64,000 bases of DNA from Photobacterium atrarenae (GCF_024380015.1 NZ_CP101508.1:3392766-3456765); one strand, 5' to 3'; shown: positions 1 through 10,988, counted from the stretch's first letter. Translations and numbers: made by a program. Notes: generated from the letters alone by a model not told the origin.

Positions 1-245
1 CCTTCAGCGTTAAACGCTTCATCTTCAATCAAGTCCTCTGCCAGTTCTTCCAGGTCGAAGCGGCTGGCAGCAAACGCCGCCAGAATATCCGCCTCTTGAT
101 GGAGTGGTTGGGCAGCTCGTTGCTCTAACCAGGCCCGACTGACCCAGCATGTAATTAAGGCGCCGGCCTGCTGCGCCGGAAAACTTACCGCTTGCTTGGC
201 ATTGTCCCAGTGCTGAATGTCGGCAAATAATATATCTTGGTTCAT
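1..245 (-). CDS. DUF1488 family protein (YrdB-like), partial
   Basis: The gene starts with ATG at 245 and runs off the left edge, so only about 81 N-terminal codons are visible. The readable protein begins MNQDILFADIQHWD and contains an acidic stretch (FDLEELAEDLIEDEAF). This resembles E. coli YrdB and the DUF1488 family, small cytoplasmic proteins of unknown function. The start lies 2 bases after the aroE stop on the same strand, so the two are probably co-transcribed; aroE-yrdB is also the E. coli order. The assignment rests on the N-terminal pattern and on synteny. No catalytic residues are recognisable and no function should be inferred. Confidence 0.8.
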   Translation of the reverse strand, partial: MNQDILFADIQHWDNAKQAVSFPAQQAGALITCWVSRAWLEQRAAQPLHQEADILAAFAASRFDLEELAEDLIEDEAFNAE

Positions 246-247
246 GG

Positions 248-1069
248 TTATTCCTGCATTAAACGACGCAGCTCCCGCTGGACTTGCTTCGCGCCCGGAC
301 GAAGGCCGCGCCATAACATAAAGCTTTCTGCCGCCTGTCCCACCAGCATCCCCAGTCCGTCCAACACGACTTTTGCACCCAACTGTTGCGCCCATTGGTT
401 AAATGTCGTGGGTCCACTCCCGTAGACCATGTCATAGCACACCTTAGACGGCTGGATCAGGCTTTCCGGGATCCCAGGCAACTGACCGCTCAAGCTGGCA
501 GAAGTAGAATTGATGATCACATCATATTGTCCCCCCGCCAGTTCATCGAGGGCGACGGCGTTGACCGGGCCATGCGCCGCAAAGGCATCGACCAACGCCT
601 CTGCTTTGGCAAGCGTTCGGTTAGTGATGGTGATGGATGACGGCTGCTGCGCCAGTAACGGCAGGATCACTCCCCGCGCAGCGCCCCCGGCCCCAATCAG
701 CAGAATTCGCTGATCCGCCAGGGTGACCTGGTGTTGCAGCAGATCCTGCACCAGTCCTTCACCATCGGTATTATCGCCAAGCACGAGCCCGTCATCGAGT
801 TTCTTCAAGGTATTGACCGCCCCCGCTAGTTTGGCGCGCTCGGTCAGCTGATCGGCATATTGATACGCATCCTCTTTAAAGGGCACCGTCACATTACAGC
901 CCCGTCCGCCGTCGGCAAAAAAAGCATCCGCAGCCACCCGGAATTCCCCCAGCGGCACCAGTTGTGCTGCATAGTGCATCGACTGGCTGGTCTGACGGGC
1001 AAACAAGGTGTGTATCAGTGGCGATTTACTCTGCGCAATCGGGTTGCCAAATACTACGTATTGATCCAT
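248..1069 (-). CDS. aroE: Shikimate dehydrogenase (NADP+)
   Basis: It reduces 3-dehydroshikimate to shikimate with NADPH in the shikimate pathway (cytoplasm). The 273-residue product has the family's normal length. Visible features are the shikimate-binding SKS near residues 14-16, NVTVPFKE with the catalytic lysine at about 65, NTDG with the partner aspartate at about 102, the dinucleotide-binding GAGGAARG at about 126-133 and the NADP-discriminating NRT near 150. I chose the ATG at 1069 because it yields [17 protein letters not shown], which aligns with the family start; in-frame starts at 1084 and 1120 would add residues not expected in the family. It lies downstream of hemF, with a stem-loop between them. 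Confidence 0.96.
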   Translation of the reverse strand: MDQYVVFGNPIAQSKSPLIHTLFARQTSQSMHYAAQLVPLGEFRVAADAFFADGGRGCNVTVPFKEDAYQYADQLTERAKLAGAVNTLKKLDDGLVLGDNTDGEGLVQDLLQHQVTLADQRILLIGAGGAARGVILPLLAQQPSSITITNRTLAKAEALVDAFAAHGPVNAVALDELAGGQYDVIINSTSASLSGQLPGIPESLIQPSKVCYDMVYGSGPTTFNQWAQQLGAKVVLDGLGMLVGQAAESFMLWRGLRPGAKQVQRELRRLMQE

Positions 1070-1095
1070 GTAGCGGGGTTCCATATATAAGAGAA

Positions 1096-1115
1096 AGGGT
1101 CGATATTTCGACCCT
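1096..1115 (-). terminator. Stem-loop between hemF and aroE
   Basis: There is a perfect 8-bp inverted repeat, AGGGTCGA and TCGACCCT, with a 4-base loop. On the minus strand it is followed by TTCTCTT, only weakly T-rich. It sits between the hemF stop and the aroE start, so it could be a leaky terminator, a processing site or an RNA-stability hairpin. Confidence 0.45.
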
Positions 1116-1155
1116 ATCACTGCTCCCCGGCAAGCTCAATCACTTCCTGGGCCGA

Positions 1156-2067
<912 letters not shown>

Positions 2068-2625
2068 TTATCCTTGGCGAAAAACTTTCCCTGTCAGAGC
2101 ATCCCGGATCTCAGACGGATTGTCACGCCCGCCGGTCTCCCCTTGTAAAATAGCCGGCAGGTACTGACCCAGTTGCTGCTTCACCTCTTCGGCACTGCGC
2201 CCCGGCGCCTGGCCGGTCAAGTTGGCACTGGTTGAGGTCAGCGGCTTACCAAACTGGCGGCAGAGCTGCTGCACCAACGGATGATCTGTGACCCGAACCG
2301 CAATGGTGTCAAACTGTCCGGTCAGAAACGCCGGAATCCCCGGTTTGGTCGGCATCACCCAAGTCACCGGGCCGGGCCAGGTCTCGAATATCCGCTGCTT
2401 TTGCGCTTCGCTGAGCTGGCTGTCATCCACATAAGGCGCTAGTTGCTCATAGTCGGCAGCGATCAGGATCAGGCCTTTTTCAATCGGGCGCTGTTTTAGC
2501 GCCAGCAGTTTATGCACCGCCTGTTCATTATCCGGATCGCACCCAACCCCAAACACGGCCTCAGTCGGGTAAGCCACCACTTCACCTTGCTGCAGCGCAG
2601 CAACCACTTGCGTTAAATTTTCCAC
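2068..2625 (-). CDS. tsaC: Threonylcarbamoyl-AMP synthase (YrdC/Sua5 family)
   Basis: It makes L-threonylcarbamoyl-AMP from threonine, bicarbonate and ATP, the first step toward t6A37 in tRNAs that read ANN codons. The 185-residue product shows the family pattern [18 protein letters not shown], then [11 protein letters not shown], then [11 protein letters not shown]. The start is GTG at 2625: it is preceded by GAGG at suitable spacing (AATGAGGGTGACGTG) and gives [14 protein letters not shown], matching the family N-terminus. The frame stays open upstream to 2739, but that extension (rich in Cys, Trp and Arg) has no family similarity that I recognise. It is divergent from purE. Confidence 0.95.
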   Translation of the reverse strand: MENLTQVVAALQQGEVVAYPTEAVFGVGCDPDNEQAVHKLLALKQRPIEKGLILIAADYEQLAPYVDDSQLSEAQKQRIFETWPGPVTWVMPTKPGIPAFLTGQFDTIAVRVTDHPLVQQLCRQFGKPLTSTSANLTGQAPGRSAEEVKQQLGQYLPAILQGETGGRDNPSEIRDALTGKVFRQG

Positions 2626-2747
2626 GTCACCCTCATTCAGGCATCGCTCCGATACCCGTATTAACCTCGTTGCGGGTATTTTACCCACTCCTGCCGAACA
2701 AGACCATGTCCGGCAATATCCCTTAACAAAAGCTGGCACAAACTCTG

Positions 2748-2763
2748 ACGCAAACGTTTTCCT
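2748..2763 (+). promoter_or_regulatory. Probable PurR operator upstream of purE
   Basis: ACGCAAACGTTTTCCT matches the PurR consensus ACGCAAACGTTTGCGT in 13 of 16 positions, including the whole left half and centre. It covers the expected -35 position relative to a TATAAT at 2780-2785. PurR repression of purEK by hypoxanthine or guanine is established in E. coli; here it is inferred from the match. Confidence 0.8.
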
Positions 2764-2779
2764 TCATAAAAAATCACCG

Positions 2780-2785
2780 TATAAT
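2780..2785 (+). promoter_or_regulatory. -10 element of the purEK promoter
   Basis: There is a perfect TATAAT 50 bases ahead of the purE start and 16 bases after the PurR-like box. No good -35 hexamer is visible; the PurR box occupies that position, consistent with repression by steric blocking. Confidence 0.65.
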
Positions 2786-2834
2786 GCGCGCCAAGCCTTG
2801 TTGCCTTCCATTAGCTAACCCAAAGGAGATCGGG

Positions 2835-3326
2835 ATGAAAGTCGGGATTATCATGGGCTCAAAGTCAGACTGGCCAACCATGCAGCACGCCGCTGAGATG
2901 TTGGAACGCTTCAACGTACCGTATGAAACCAAAGTGGTTTCAGCGCACCGGACTCCACACCTGCTGGCTGAATATGCAGAAACCGCCCATGAGCGCGGCA
3001 TTAAGGTAATCATTGCCGGTGCCGGCGGCGCCGCCCATCTGCCAGGCATGACCGCCGCATTTACCAGTGTGCCGGTCCTGGGCGTGCCGGTCCAGTCACG
3101 GGCACTCAAAGGCATGGACTCTCTGCTGTCGATCGTCCAGATGCCCAAAGGGGTTGCTGTCGGTACCCTGGCCATCGGTGATGCCGGTGCCGCCAATGCC
3201 GGGTTGCTGGCCGCCCAAATCATCGGCACCCAGGACAGCACCGTGATGGCAGCCGTCGACGCGTTCCGCCAGGAACAAACCGAGACGGTCCTGAGCAACC
3301 CGAACCCGGCCGAGGACGTATCATGA
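2835..3326 (+). CDS. purE: N5-carboxyaminoimidazole ribonucleotide mutase
   Basis: It converts N5-CAIR to CAIR, the second half of the bacterial carboxylation step of purine synthesis. The 163-residue product is typical of class I PurE. The N-terminal GSKSDWPTM binds the phosphate, SAHRTP at about 36-41 carries the catalytic histidine, and [11 protein letters not shown] is present. The ATG at 2835 has a strong ribosome site (AAAGGAG), and the protein begins [13 protein letters not shown] as in the family. The stop overlaps the purK start by 4 bases, so the two are translationally coupled. A PurR-like operator lies upstream. Confidence 0.97.
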   Translation: MKVGIIMGSKSDWPTMQHAAEMLERFNVPYETKVVSAHRTPHLLAEYAETAHERGIKVIIAGAGGAAHLPGMTAAFTSVPVLGVPVQSRALKGMDSLLSIVQMPKGVAVGTLAIGDAGAANAGLLAAQIIGTQDSTVMAAVDAFRQEQTETVLSNPNPAEDVS

Positions 3327-4438
3327 AGGTCTTGGTACTCGGCGCCGGGCAACTGGCAAGAATGATGGCCCTGGCCGGGGCGCCGCTCAACATTGAGGTT
3401 CTGGCCTATGATGTCGGCACCGGGCATGTAGTCCATCCGCTGACCCAACAGCTGATGATGAAAGGACTCAACACAGCGATCACCTACGCCCATGTGATCA
3501 CGGCGGAATTCGAGCACATCCCGCATGACATTCTGGATCTCTGCGCCGCCAGCGGGAAATTTCGCCCGACTGCCGAAGCCATCAAAGCCGGAGGCGATCG
3601 CCGTCTTGAGAAGAGCCTGCTCGATCGCGCCGGCGTTGCCAATGCGACCTATCACCTCATTACAACCCGCGACGACTTTGAGCAGGCGATTGAGAAAGTC
3701 GGTCTGCCAATGGTGCTGAAAAGTGCCCTGGGCGGCTATGACGGCAAAGGGCAGTGGCGACTCAAATCGGCCGACGCCAAGGAAGCGATCTGGGCTGAGC
3801 TGGAATCCTTCCTGCAAGCGGCGCCGGAGCAGGCCATTGTCGCCGAGGCCTTCATCCCGTTTGATCGGGAAGTGTCGGTGATCGGCGCCCGCGGGCAAGA
3901 CGGTAGCCTCGCCATTTACCCGCTGACCGAAAATACCCACAGCAATGGCGTCCTCAGCCTGTCGGTCGCCCAATCTGATTCGCAGGCGCTGCAAGCCGAA
4001 GCCGAGGCTATGTTCAAGGCACTGGCCGAAACGCTTGATTATGTCGGCGTGCTGGCGATTGAGTTCTTCGAGGTCAACGGTACCTTGCTGGTCAATGAAA
4101 TCGCGCCGCGGGTTCACAACTCCGGCCACTGGACCCAGCAAGGCGCAGAAACCTGCCAGTTTGAAAATCATCTCCGCGCCGTGTGCGGGTTACCGCTGGG
4201 CAGCACCGCTTTGCTTCGCCCGACAGCGATGGTCAATATCCTCGGCGAGGATACTCTGGATGACGCAATCCTGGGTCTGCCGCACTGTCATGTTCACTGG
4301 TACGGGAAAGAAAAGCGACCGGGGCGGAAAATGGGGCATATCAATGTCTGCGCCAGCCCTAAGTGCGACCTGAAAGCCGCCTTAGACGAGCTGGCTGCAC
4401 ACTTAGACCCACAGGCATTTCCGGTAGTGCGGATTTAA
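3323..4438 (+). CDS. purK: 5-(carboxyamino)imidazole ribonucleotide synthase
   Basis: It is an ATP-grasp enzyme that carboxylates AIR to N5-CAIR with ATP and bicarbonate, supplying PurE. The 371-residue product begins [15 protein letters not shown], the usual N-terminal Rossmann-like block. Downstream are [15 protein letters not shown] (nucleotide-binding loop), [16 protein letters not shown] and [14 protein letters not shown] (metal/ATP site), all characteristic of PurK. Its start overlaps the purE stop by 4 bases (ATGA). A bidirectional terminator follows, separating this operon from the convergent zinc-finger gene. Confidence 0.97.
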   Translation: MKVLVLGAGQLARMMALAGAPLNIEVLAYDVGTGHVVHPLTQQLMMKGLNTAITYAHVITAEFEHIPHDILDLCAASGKFRPTAEAIKAGGDRRLEKSLLDRAGVANATYHLITTRDDFEQAIEKVGLPMVLKSALGGYDGKGQWRLKSADAKEAIWAELESFLQAAPEQAIVAEAFIPFDREVSVIGARGQDGSLAIYPLTENTHSNGVLSLSVAQSDSQALQAEAEAMFKALAETLDYVGVLAIEFFEVNGTLLVNEIAPRVHNSGHWTQQGAETCQFENHLRAVCGLPLGSTALLRPTAMVNILGEDTLDDAILGLPHCHVHWYGKEKRPGRKMGHINVCASPKCDLKAALDELAAHLDPQAFPVVRI

Positions 4439-4463
4439 CCCCTAAATACAAACGCTAAAGATC

Positions 4464-4491
4464 AAAAAAGCCAGCAATCGCTGGCTTTTTT
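4464..4491. terminator. Bidirectional rho-independent terminator after purK
   Basis: A-tract, then GCCAGC-AATC-GCTGGC, then a T-tract. The hairpin is flanked by A on the left and T on the right, so it works for purK from the left and for the zinc-finger/dprA operon from the right. Confidence 0.9.
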
Positions 4492-4541
4492 ATTTCAGAA
4501 ACTGAGTCGCTAGGAGGTCATGATTTAAAGCCCGCGGCGGA

Positions 4542-5093
4542 TCACGCCTGATATGCATGACATTTACGCGCCGCACACTGCAATTTGATCCCGCTCGCCA
4601 GCTTTTTCTCTATCAACAAACCAAAGCCACACTGCTGGCAGGCTCCGGCCACCGGCTTGAAGTTCACCGCAAACCGGCACGCTGGATATTGATCGCAGGC
4701 ATAAAACGTTTTGCCATAGCGAGACTTGCGCTCAACCAAATGACCCCGACCACAATCAGGGCAGGTGAGTTGGGTGTCTGCGGCTTTACGCTCTGGTGAT
4801 TCAATATGATGACATGCCGGGTACCCGGCACAACCGATGAACATCCCGTAACGCCCCTGACGGAGCAGCAGCTCTTCGCCACACTCCGGACAAGGGGTAC
4901 CTAAGCGTTTGACGATGTGGCCGTCATTGTGGCTGAGCGATTGAATAAAATCACACGCAGGGTAGGCCGAGCAGCCTAAAAAAGGGCCACGCTTACTGTT
5001 GCGCATCACCAATTCGGCGCCGCACCGGGGACAATGCTGCTCTAGCGCATGCTCTCGCGCTGAAAACAGTTGCTCGTCAATTTTTCCTGCCAT
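4542..5093 (-). CDS. TopA-type C4 zinc-finger protein (YrdD-like)
   Basis: The 183-residue protein is built almost entirely of four CxxC...C modules like those at the C-terminus of DNA topoisomerase I. The modules begin CPRCGAEL, CPECGEEL, CPDCGRGH and CQQCGFGL, and the first three end in YPAC. There is no topoisomerase catalytic domain. E. coli YrdD has the same size and sits in the same smg-dprA neighbourhood; its function is unproven, and DNA or RNA binding is inferred from the fingers. It follows smg by 27 bases on the minus strand and is the last gene of the lysM-dprA-smg run before the terminator near 4480. Confidence 0.9.
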   Translation of the reverse strand: MAGKIDEQLFSAREHALEQHCPRCGAELVMRNSKRGPFLGCSAYPACDFIQSLSHNDGHIVKRLGTPCPECGEELLLRQGRYGMFIGCAGYPACHHIESPERKAADTQLTCPDCGRGHLVERKSRYGKTFYACDQYPACRFAVNFKPVAGACQQCGFGLLIEKKLASGIKLQCAARKCHAYQA

Positions 5094-5120
5094 ACCACTT
5101 GGTCACGTTCATCCGAGGAA

Positions 5121-5594
5121 TCAGTGAATATACCCGTCTTCCACGCCATAAAGAAGCTCTTCCATCTGGCTATAGGCACTCTCGTTGCCCGGTGCATTGA
5201 ACAGCACCATCAGAATAATCCATTTCAGATCATCAAGAGAGAATTCCGCCGTTTCCAGTTCCATCACCCGATCAATCACCATTTCACGGGTATCGCCGCT
5301 CAACACGTGGATTTGTTCCAGGTAGGTCAAAAAACCGCGACAGGCGATATCCAGACGCGCCATTTCCTGGGCGGTGTAGATACGAATCGAGGTCACCGCA
5401 CTATTATTCATGTACGGGGTATTTTCGGTATCTTGCAATGCAGCCAGTTTCTCTAACCATGTCAGAGCTTTATAGATATCTTCCTGATGGAAGCCGGCGC
5501 GTTGCAGCTCATCCGATAGCTCGTCCTGATCGACCAGTAATTCCACATCACTGTGGATGTAGGTCTCAAACAGGTACATTAGGATATCCATCAT
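5121..5594 (-). CDS. smg: Smg family protein (DUF494)
   Basis: The 157-residue acidic cytoplasmic protein has exactly the length of E. coli Smg. It opens with [18 protein letters not shown] and ends [10 protein letters not shown], both hallmarks of DUF494. The stop-start gap to the upstream dprA is only 2 bases, so it is almost certainly co-translated with dprA. The molecular function of Smg is not known. The conserved dprA-smg pairing suggests, without proof, a link to DNA processing or transformation. Confidence 0.93.
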   Translation of the reverse strand: MMDILMYLFETYIHSDVELLVDQDELSDELQRAGFHQEDIYKALTWLEKLAALQDTENTPYMNNSAVTSIRIYTAQEMARLDIACRGFLTYLEQIHVLSGDTREMVIDRVMELETAEFSLDDLKWIILMVLFNAPGNESAYSQMEELLYGVEDGYIH

Positions 5595-5596
5595 AA

Positions 5597-6697
5597 CTAG
5601 CCTCTCCTCGTTCTGATATAGCCACCGGGCACTGTGGAGACAACACCTCGCAATTCCAGTTCCAGCAATTGCGTCATCACTTCATGTACGGGTTGTTTAC
5701 AGCGTTCAGCAACTACATCTACGGGTGTTGCTTCATTGCCTACGTTAGCCAACACCGATGAAAATGGCAATTCTTCATTTTCAGGTTGTGGTCGCGGCAA
5801 ATCTAACTGCTTACTTTTTACACACTCAGTCAGGCTGCCAATCTCCTCAAAAATATCGACCGGGCTTTCTACCAATTTAGCACCGGATTTGATCAATGCA
5901 TTGCAACCCCGGCTACCAGGCACGTGAATAGAGCCGGGCAGGGCAAACACTTCACGTCCTTGTTCAAGAGCATAGCGCGCAGTGATCAGCGAGCCGCTTT
6001 TTTCGGCCGCCTCAATGACTAATACGCCCACCGACAAGCCGCTGATCACCCGGTTGCGGCGCGGAAAGTTTTGCGGCCGGGGCACTTCATCCGGCCAGAA
6101 TTCAGACACCAGCGCGCCCTGCTCAATAATATGTCCTGCCAGCTCCCGATGGCGAGCGGGGTAGAGCTTATCCAGCCCCGAGCCCAATACCGCCACCGTC
6201 GCCCCGCCCGTGCTCAAGGCACCAGCATGGGCCTGGCCGTCAACGCCCAGTGCCAGTCCGCTGGTCACCACATAATCCGCGACAGCCAGCGACGCCGCAA
6301 ATGCATAAGCCGACTCACGCCCGTCGATACTGGCCGAACGACTACCGACCACAGCCATCTGAGGCCGGTGCAGCCACTGGGGATCCCCCCGGACAAACAA
6401 CAGCGGCGGGGCCGAAGCGATTTCCTTGAGCAAGGGCGGATAGTCGGGGGAGTCCAGCGTGATGATTGTCTGCAGCTCGCCTTCAGCCCATTGTAAACAG
6501 CGCTCAATACGCCGCTCATTCGGCCGAAGCAAGGCTTCAATTTGACGCGGTTTAAAGCCAATCGCATTGAGCTCCTCGGCGGACATCCGGCACAGCTGCC
6601 GGGGCGAAGCATGTGGCAGAAGCTGATAGATCTTGTGCCCGCCTAAATTCGGCACCGCTGCCAGCGTCAGCCATGCGACCAAATCGTCGTGATTCAT
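5597..6697 (-). CDS. dprA: DNA-processing protein DprA (Smf)
   Basis: It binds incoming single-stranded DNA and loads RecA during natural transformation. The 366-residue product has an N-terminal helical domain, then a Rossmann-like DprA fold with VVGSRSAS near residue 115, [29 protein letters not shown] and [24 protein letters not shown]-terminal winged-helix segment ([18 protein letters not shown]) follows. Its start overlaps the stop of the lysM gene by 4 bases. Vibrionaceae are commonly transformable, and comM is also present in this window. Confidence 0.97.
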   Translation of the reverse strand: MNHDDLVAWLTLAAVPNLGGHKIYQLLPHASPRQLCRMSAEELNAIGFKPRQIEALLRPNERRIERCLQWAEGELQTIITLDSPDYPPLLKEIASAPPLLFVRGDPQWLHRPQMAVVGSRSASIDGRESAYAFAASLAVADYVVTSGLALGVDGQAHAGALSTGGATVAVLGSGLDKLYPARHRELAGHIIEQGALVSEFWPDEVPRPQNFPRRNRVISGLSVGVLVIEAAEKSGSLITARYALEQGREVFALPGSIHVPGSRGCNALIKSGAKLVESPVDIFEEIGSLTECVKSKQLDLPRPQPENEELPFSSVLANVGNEATPVDVVAERCKQPVHEVMTQLLELELRGVVSTVPGGYIRTRRG

Positions 6698-7776
6698 GAT
6701 TGTTCGGGTGAAGCCGGAGGCAACTGCGGCGGCAGGGCTGCCAGCCCCGGCTCAAACGGTGCCGTGGCCCGGGTCACCACCGCCAGACTGAAGTGTTCAT
6801 ACGGCCGGATCACCATCACATCTCCAATCACCGGGCCGGCAAGCTCAGTGGCGGACGTGTGCTGTTTCACCGCCCCGTAACGATAATTGCCGGCCTCATC
6901 CCGGATCGGCACCGCCGGGCGATGTAGCTGAAACACTTGTCCCGCCCGGGCACCATCGAGGTGCCCCCGGTCCAACACCACCACCATGGCTGTGGCCAGA
7001 TATTGCTGCTGATTGGCCAGTCCCCCCAAGACTTGAGCGTGAAGCCCGCGCGGCGGTTCAGACGGCACAAAGCGCAGCGCCGACTCGCGTACCGGGGCAG
7101 GCGAGGGCAACAGGACATCATTCTGACGCACTTCCTGTAATAACGTGGTGATCGCTATCTGACTCCGCTCGTCCGCCTGACCGACAACCGACACCTTGGC
7201 AATCGCTTTCAGGGCGATCACTTCAACCGCCTCGCCATTGACCAGCGTCCGGGTAAAACTGGCATCCGGGCGATAAATCCCCCATTGTCGCTGTGGGCTG
7301 AGCGGCTCATCAACCCAAACCGCAGTCCCCGGGGAAATAAACTGCTGTCCCTGGCTGTCACCCATCACCCGGGGCAGACGCGAAACATCCGCAGCCGTCA
7401 GCAAGCGATGGTCTTCCACATAAGGGATCAACTGCTCCGCAGGTAACGTCAGGATCGGCGTCCGCTCAACCCGGACGCGCGGCGAAAGTTTCACGCTTCT
7501 TTTCAGGTGCAACTGCGGCCGGCCGTCGCGCCAGATCAGGTGCAACTGGTCACCGGGATAAATCAAGTGAGGGTTTTGAATGTAATCATTGGCTTGCCAC
7601 AACTGCGGCCAGCGCCAGGGATCATCGAGAAAATGTTCCGAAATATCCCACAAGGTATCGCCTTTCTGGACGGTATACACCGACGGGGTTTCCGCTTTTA
7701 CCGTCAAAGGTGCCGCATGCAAGCTGTTGCCGGCGAGACACCACGCCAACACCCACCATACCGTCCATCGCACCAT
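6694..7776 (-). CDS. LysM-domain envelope protein
   Basis: The 360-residue protein has an N-terminal signal peptide (MVRWTVWWVLAWCLAGNSLHA, likely cut near AA/P) and one LysM peptidoglycan-binding domain at about 33-80 (VYTVQKGDTLWDISEHF, then NPHLIYPGDQLHLI). The rest has no domain I recognise. A LysM protein upstream of dprA is the usual Vibrio arrangement. It is probably periplasmic or outer-membrane-associated and binds peptidoglycan; no enzyme motif is seen. Its stop overlaps the dprA start, so it heads the dprA-smg-zinc-finger operon. It is divergent from def. Confidence 0.9.
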   Translation of the reverse strand: MVRWTVWWVLAWCLAGNSLHAAPLTVKAETPSVYTVQKGDTLWDISEHFLDDPWRWPQLWQANDYIQNPHLIYPGDQLHLIWRDGRPQLHLKRSVKLSPRVRVERTPILTLPAEQLIPYVEDHRLLTAADVSRLPRVMGDSQGQQFISPGTAVWVDEPLSPQRQWGIYRPDASFTRTLVNGEAVEVIALKAIAKVSVVGQADERSQIAITTLLQEVRQNDVLLPSPAPVRESALRFVPSEPPRGLHAQVLGGLANQQQYLATAMVVVLDRGHLDGARAGQVFQLHRPAVPIRDEAGNYRYGAVKQHTSATELAGPVIGDVMVIRPYEHFSLAVVTRATAPFEPGLAALPPQLPPASPEQS

Positions 7777-8103
7777 ACGCTACTTTCTCCCTGAGTCGCT
7801 TCCGTCACCGATAGAAGACAGGTTGGCATCCGACCCGGGACGTGTCTATGCTGGTGAACCAGCCCACCGCCGTTTTTCGGCACACGTCACTCCCTGCCCC
7901 GAGGGTTACATGAACGCCGGCAGAATAATGCTTGACCGGCGAAAAGTTACTCCCAGAGACCAGGATGTCAGCCTCGCTTGCCACCGTCGCGGCAACGCAA
8001 GGTGCAATTGGCTTCAGGTGCTGTTATTTGATCTTTAAAATGACTAGAATTAGAGCAAATAAGCGATAATCGTTTTTAGCACTATCCATTTGTACGAGTA
8101 CCT
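7777..8103. other. Divergent intergenic region, lysM gene / def
   Basis: These 327 bases hold the 5' regions of the lysM operon (minus) and of def-fmt (plus). The 60 bases before def are A+T-rich and contain GATAAT at 8065-8070 and TAGAAT at 8045-8050 as possible -10 elements. Neither has a convincing -35, so no promoter is called. I see no coding pattern or strong repeat. Confidence 0.5.
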
Positions 8104-8625
8104 ATGTCTGTATTGCAAGTATTAACATTCCCTGATGAGCGTCTGCGCACGGTGGCCAAGCCCGTTGAGGCCGTGACTCCTGAGATCCAAAAAATTGTCG
8201 ATGACATGCTGGAAACCATGTACGACGAGGAAGGTATCGGCCTGGCCGCTACTCAGGTCGATATCCACCAGCGCATCGTGGTGATCGATATCTCTGAAGA
8301 GCGCAATCAGCCGATGGTACTGATCAACCCGGAGATCATCGAAAAACATGGTGAAGACGGTATCGAAGAAGGATGTCTGTCGGTTCCGGGCGCCCGTGCC
8401 CTGGTGCCGCGTGCTGCTATTGTCACCGTCAAGGCCCTGAACCGCGACGGCGAGGAATACACATTCGAAGCCGATGATCTACTGGCTATCTGCGTTCAAC
8501 ACGAACTGGATCATCTGCAAGGCAAACTGTTTGTCGACTACCTGTCGCCGCTAAAGCGCAAGCGCATTCAGGATAAACTAGCGAAAATCAAACGCTTTAA
8601 CGAAAAGCACGCCAACCAAGCCTAA
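8104..8625 (+). CDS. def: Peptide deformylase
   Basis: It removes the N-terminal formyl group from nascent proteins; a metal (usually Fe2+) enzyme at the ribosome exit. The 173-residue product shows all three family motifs: [16 protein letters not shown] with the metal-binding cysteine, and QHELDHLQG carrying the HExxH histidines and catalytic glutamate. It begins [15 protein letters not shown] as in other gammaproteobacteria. fmt follows within 23 bases, forming the usual def-fmt operon in which formyl addition and removal are co-expressed. Confidence 0.98.
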   Translation: MSVLQVLTFPDERLRTVAKPVEAVTPEIQKIVDDMLETMYDEEGIGLAATQVDIHQRIVVIDISEERNQPMVLINPEIIEKHGEDGIEEGCLSVPGARALVPRAAIVTVKALNRDGEEYTFEADDLLAICVQHELDHLQGKLFVDYLSPLKRKRIQDKLAKIKRFNEKHANQA

Positions 8626-8648
8626 CCCCAGATTGTAAGGAAGTGACC

Positions 8649-9593
8649 TTGAGCAAGCCGTTACGCATTGTCTTTGCAGGTACGCCTGATTTCGCCGCCC
8701 GTCACCTGGCGGCGTTGTTGTCTTCAGACCATGAAGTGATTGCCGTCTATACGCCACCCGACAAACCGGCCGGCCGCGGGAAAAAAATCACCGCTAGTCC
8801 GGTGAAGCAACTGGCGCTGGCGCACGATATTCCGGTTTTTCAGCCGGAAAACTTTAAATCAGATGAAGCCAAGCAAGCGCTGGCAGCACTGAACGCCGAT
8901 CTGATGGTCGTGGTGGCCTACAGCCATTTGCTGCCGCAAAAGGTACTCGACACCCCACGTCTCGGCTGCATCAATGTTCACGGCTCCATCCTGCCACGCT
9001 GGCGGGGCGCGGCACCGATCCAACGCTCCATCTGGGCCGGGGATGCCGAAACCGGTGTCACCATTATGCAGATGGATGTGGGCCTGGATACCGGCGATAT
9101 GCTGAAAATCGCCACCACGCCGATCGAAGCGAGCGACACCAGCGCCACCATGTACGACAAGCTGGCCGAGCTGGGCCCGGTCGCACTGGTTGAGTGTGTC
9201 AACGACATTGCCGATGGCACAGCCGTCCCGGTGAAGCAAGATGATGCCCAGGCCAACTACGCCAAAAAACTCAGCAAAGAAGAAGCCCAGATTGACTGGT
9301 CGATGGACGCTGCCGCCATTGAGCGCTGCATCCGTGCCTTTAACCCATGGCCGATGAGCTATTTCACCGTTGCCGGGCAGAACGTCAAAGTCTGGCGCGC
9401 CGCCGTCGAAGCCGACAACCAGGGCCAGGCACCGGGTACGATTCTGGCCGCTGACAAACACGGGATCCTGGTTGCCACCGGTGAAGGCGCCCTGCGCCTG
9501 CTGGAGCTGCAGCCGCCGGGCAAGAAAGCCATGCCGGTGCCGGATTTACTCAATTCGCGCCGGGACTGGTTTGAAACCGGCACCGTACTTTAA
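8649..9593 (+). CDS. fmt: Methionyl-tRNA formyltransferase (TTG start)
   Basis: It formylates initiator Met-tRNA with 10-formyl-THF. The 314-residue product has the N-terminal catalytic domain ([17 protein letters not shown], the loop [11 protein letters not shown], and [18 protein letters not shown] with the catalytic His-Asp region downstream) and a C-terminal OB-like tRNA-binding domain. I place the start at TTG 8649: the TAAGG at 8636-8640 is then 8 bases away and the protein begins (M)[15 protein letters not shown] like its homologues. A GTG at 8643 lies only 2 bases from that ribosome site. It is co-transcribed with def; a terminator follows. Confidence 0.96.
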   Translation: MSKPLRIVFAGTPDFAARHLAALLSSDHEVIAVYTPPDKPAGRGKKITASPVKQLALAHDIPVFQPENFKSDEAKQALAALNADLMVVVAYSHLLPQKVLDTPRLGCINVHGSILPRWRGAAPIQRSIWAGDAETGVTIMQMDVGLDTGDMLKIATTPIEASDTSATMYDKLAELGPVALVECVNDIADGTAVPVKQDDAQANYAKKLSKEEAQIDWSMDAAAIERCIRAFNPWPMSYFTVAGQNVKVWRAAVEADNQGQAPGTILAADKHGILVATGEGALRLLELQPPGKKAMPVPDLLNSRRDWFETGTVL

Positions 9594-9598
9594 TCACC

Positions 9599-9628
9599 AA
9601 GCCAGTGTCTGCACTGGCTTTTCTTTTC
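9599..9628 (+). terminator. Rho-independent terminator after fmt
   Basis: Stem AAGCCAGTG / CACTGGCTT with loop TCTG, followed by TTCTTTT. It is placed right after the fmt stop. rsmB follows with only about 80 bases for a new promoter, so read-through is possible. Confidence 0.85.
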
Positions 9629-9707
9629 CGTCCCGAAAACGAACGATTCAGCTCCCGGCGCTGCAACGCCTGCCGATGCGCCGGCAGCGATAACTCAGGA
9701 AATCCGA

Positions 9708-10988
9708 ATGAACGTAAGAGCCGCTGCAGCCGAGGTGATCTATCAGGTTGTCGATCAAGGCCAGTCCCTGTCTACGGCACTGCCTGCCGCCCAGCAACAC
9801 ATCAAAGAGCGCGATCAGGCCCTGTTACAGGAAATCTGCTATGGCGTCCTGCGCTGGCTGCCCAAACTGGAATCCATCACCCAGCAGCTGATGGACAAAC
9901 CGCTCAAAGGCAAGCAACGGGTGTTTCATCACCTGATCCTGGTCGGGCTGTATCAGCTCGGTTACATGCGCATTCCCGCCCATGCCGCCGTGGCCGAAAC
10001 GGTCAATGCCACCAAAAATCTGAAAAAGCCGCAACTGCGCGGGCTGATCAATGCCGTACTGCGTAACTACCAGCGCCAGCAGGCCAGTCTGGACGAGCAG
10101 GCCCAAAGCCATGATGCCGGTCGTTACGGCCATCCGGGCTGGTTACTCAAGTTGATCAAAACCAGCTATCCGGACGACTATGAAACCATTCTGACGGCCA
10201 ACAATACCAAGGCACCGATGTGGCTGCGGGTCAACCGTCGCCACCACAGCCGCGACGAATACCAGGGGCTGCTCGACCAGGCTGGTATTGAGAGCGAAAC
10301 TCACCCACAAGCGCCGGATGCCCTGCGCCTGCTCAGCCCGTGCGATGTCAGTAAGCTACCCGGCTTTACCGAGGGTTGGGTCTCGGTTCAGGATGCAGCG
10401 GCCCAATTGTCGGTGGAATACCTCCAACCACAAGCCGGCGAGCTGATCCTGGACTGCTGCGCCGCCCCGGGCGGCAAAACCGCCCACATCCTGGAGCGCG
10501 AGCCGTCGTGTAACGTGGTCGCCATCGACTGTGATGACACGCGCCTGGCCCGGGTTCACGATAACCTGCAGCGCCTGAACCTCAAGGCCCGGACCCTGTG
10601 CGCCGATGCCCGCTACCCGTCACAATGGTGGCAGGGCGAACAATTTGACCGTATCCTGCTGGATGCGCCATGTTCAGCCACCGGGGTGATCCGTCGCCAT
10701 CCGGATATCAAGTGGCTGCGCCGCGCCGATGACATTGCAGCGTTAGCCCAGCTCCAGGCTGAAATCGTCGATGCCATGTGGCAGCAGCTCAAGCCGGGCG
10801 GCACCCTGGTGTACGCGACCTGCTCGATCACGCCGCAGGAGAACCGCGAGCAAGTCACGGCCTTTTTGGATCGTACTACCGATGCCAAACTCATCGACAG
10901 CGATCCACAGCAGCCGGGACGTCAGATCCTGCCGGGTGAAGAGGACATGGACGGTTTTTACTACGCGGTGATCCGTAAATTGCCATAA
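9708..10988 (+). CDS. rsmB: 16S rRNA m5C967 methyltransferase
   Basis: It methylates C967 of 16S rRNA with S-adenosylmethionine. The 426-residue product has an N-terminal NusB-like RNA-binding domain (about 1-140) and a C-terminal Rossmann methyltransferase. The AdoMet motif is [16 protein letters not shown], motif IV is [18 protein letters not shown], and motif VI is [15 protein letters not shown]. These supply the two cysteines used in RsmB-type catalysis. The length is close to the E. coli enzyme (429). It lies between fmt and trkA, the order seen in E. coli and Vibrio. Confidence 0.97.
   Translation: MNVRAAAAEVIYQVVDQGQSLSTALPAAQQHIKERDQALLQEICYGVLRWLPKLESITQQLMDKPLKGKQRVFHHLILVGLYQLGYMRIPAHAAVAETVNATKNLKKPQLRGLINAVLRNYQRQQASLDEQAQSHDAGRYGHPGWLLKLIKTSYPDDYETILTANNTKAPMWLRVNRRHHSRDEYQGLLDQAGIESETHPQAPDALRLLSPCDVSKLPGFTEGWVSVQDAAAQLSVEYLQPQAGELILDCCAAPGGKTAHILEREPSCNVVAIDCDDTRLARVHDNLQRLNLKARTLCADARYPSQWWQGEQFDRILLDAPCSATGVIRRHPDIKWLRRADDIAALAQLQAEIVDAMWQQLKPGGTLVYATCSITPQENREQVTAFLDRTTDAKLIDSDPQQPGRQILPGEEDMDGFYYAVIRKLP

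Noticed and set aside
2774..4171. A 465-codon open frame on the minus strand opposite purE and purK
   Set aside because: It is an antisense artefact of GC-rich coding DNA; purE and purK on the plus strand have clear motifs, and the antisense product resembles nothing.
7589..8038. A 149-codon plus-strand frame before def
   Set aside because: Its first half lies opposite the signal peptide and LysM region of a certain gene; no similarity and no ribosome site.
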